Source: Actinomycetota bacterium
GTDB lineage: Bacteria; Acidobacteriota; Blastocatellia; Chloracidobacteriales; Chloracidobacteriaceae
Direction: 5' to 3'
Length of the DNA: 6,045 bases
Assembly (NCBI GenBank): GCA_013298335.1
Contig: JAAFHI010000237.1
Location: 1 to 6,045, forward strand
The notes under the pieces were generated by a model, which was not told the origin of the DNA, searched no databases, and saw nothing but the letters and a program-made list of their open reading frames with translations. The position numbers and the translations under genes were made by a program. Below, piece after piece: positions 6,031-6,045 of the stretch (positions within the stretch are counted from its first letter, which is position 1; each line of letters starts with the position of its first letter).

Positions 6031-6045
6031 TCAAACTCCGATTCT

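Noticed and set aside
1..6045. A search for CRISPR repeats, tRNA or rRNA genes, insertion-sequence ends and direct repeats.
   Set aside because: No regularly spaced repeats, tRNA-like T-loop sequence, transposase motifs or long direct repeats were seen by eye. Five coding genes fill nearly all of the window.

Overview
The window is 6,045 bases of GC-rich bacterial DNA carrying five confident protein-coding genes. There are no tRNA, rRNA, CRISPR or mobile-element signals. Two products start with clear signal peptides, Shine-Dalgarno sites are present at most starts, and one protein fuses a LolA-like domain to a TlpA/thioredoxin-like domain. This suggests a Gram-negative (diderm) bacterium, perhaps from a lineage such as Planctomycetota, Verrucomicrobiota, Acidobacteriota or a related candidate phylum. 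The sequence alone does not fix the taxon, and that guess is weak.

Layout: (1) 73-1533, plus strand, a subtilisin-family (S8) serine protease with no signal peptide and a C-terminal glycogen-binding CBM48/AMPK-beta-like domain. (2) 1535-2737, minus strand, an exported LolA-like + thioredoxin-fold fusion whose CxxC site reads S-P-Q-C. It converges on gene 1 with one base between the stop codons. (3) 2851-3747, minus strand, a 298-residue protein of unknown function with a W-P-H-H-F-D motif. (4) 3997-4578, plus strand, an unrecognised 193-residue protein behind a long leader that may hide its ribosome-binding site. (5) 4639-6030, minus strand, an exported alpha/beta hydrolase of the acyl-CoA thioesterase / BAAT family with an apparently complete Ser-Asp-His triad. 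A perfect 13-bp hairpin separates the convergent genes 4 and 5.

The genes alternate in strand and do not look like one operon. Only genes 2 and 3 share a direction next to each other, and 113 bases with two small inverted repeats lie between them. No shared pathway is evident. The most unusual item is the fusion of a probably cytoplasmic subtilase to a glycogen-binding module. I found no convincing multi-gene system such as a defence island or a biosynthetic cluster.
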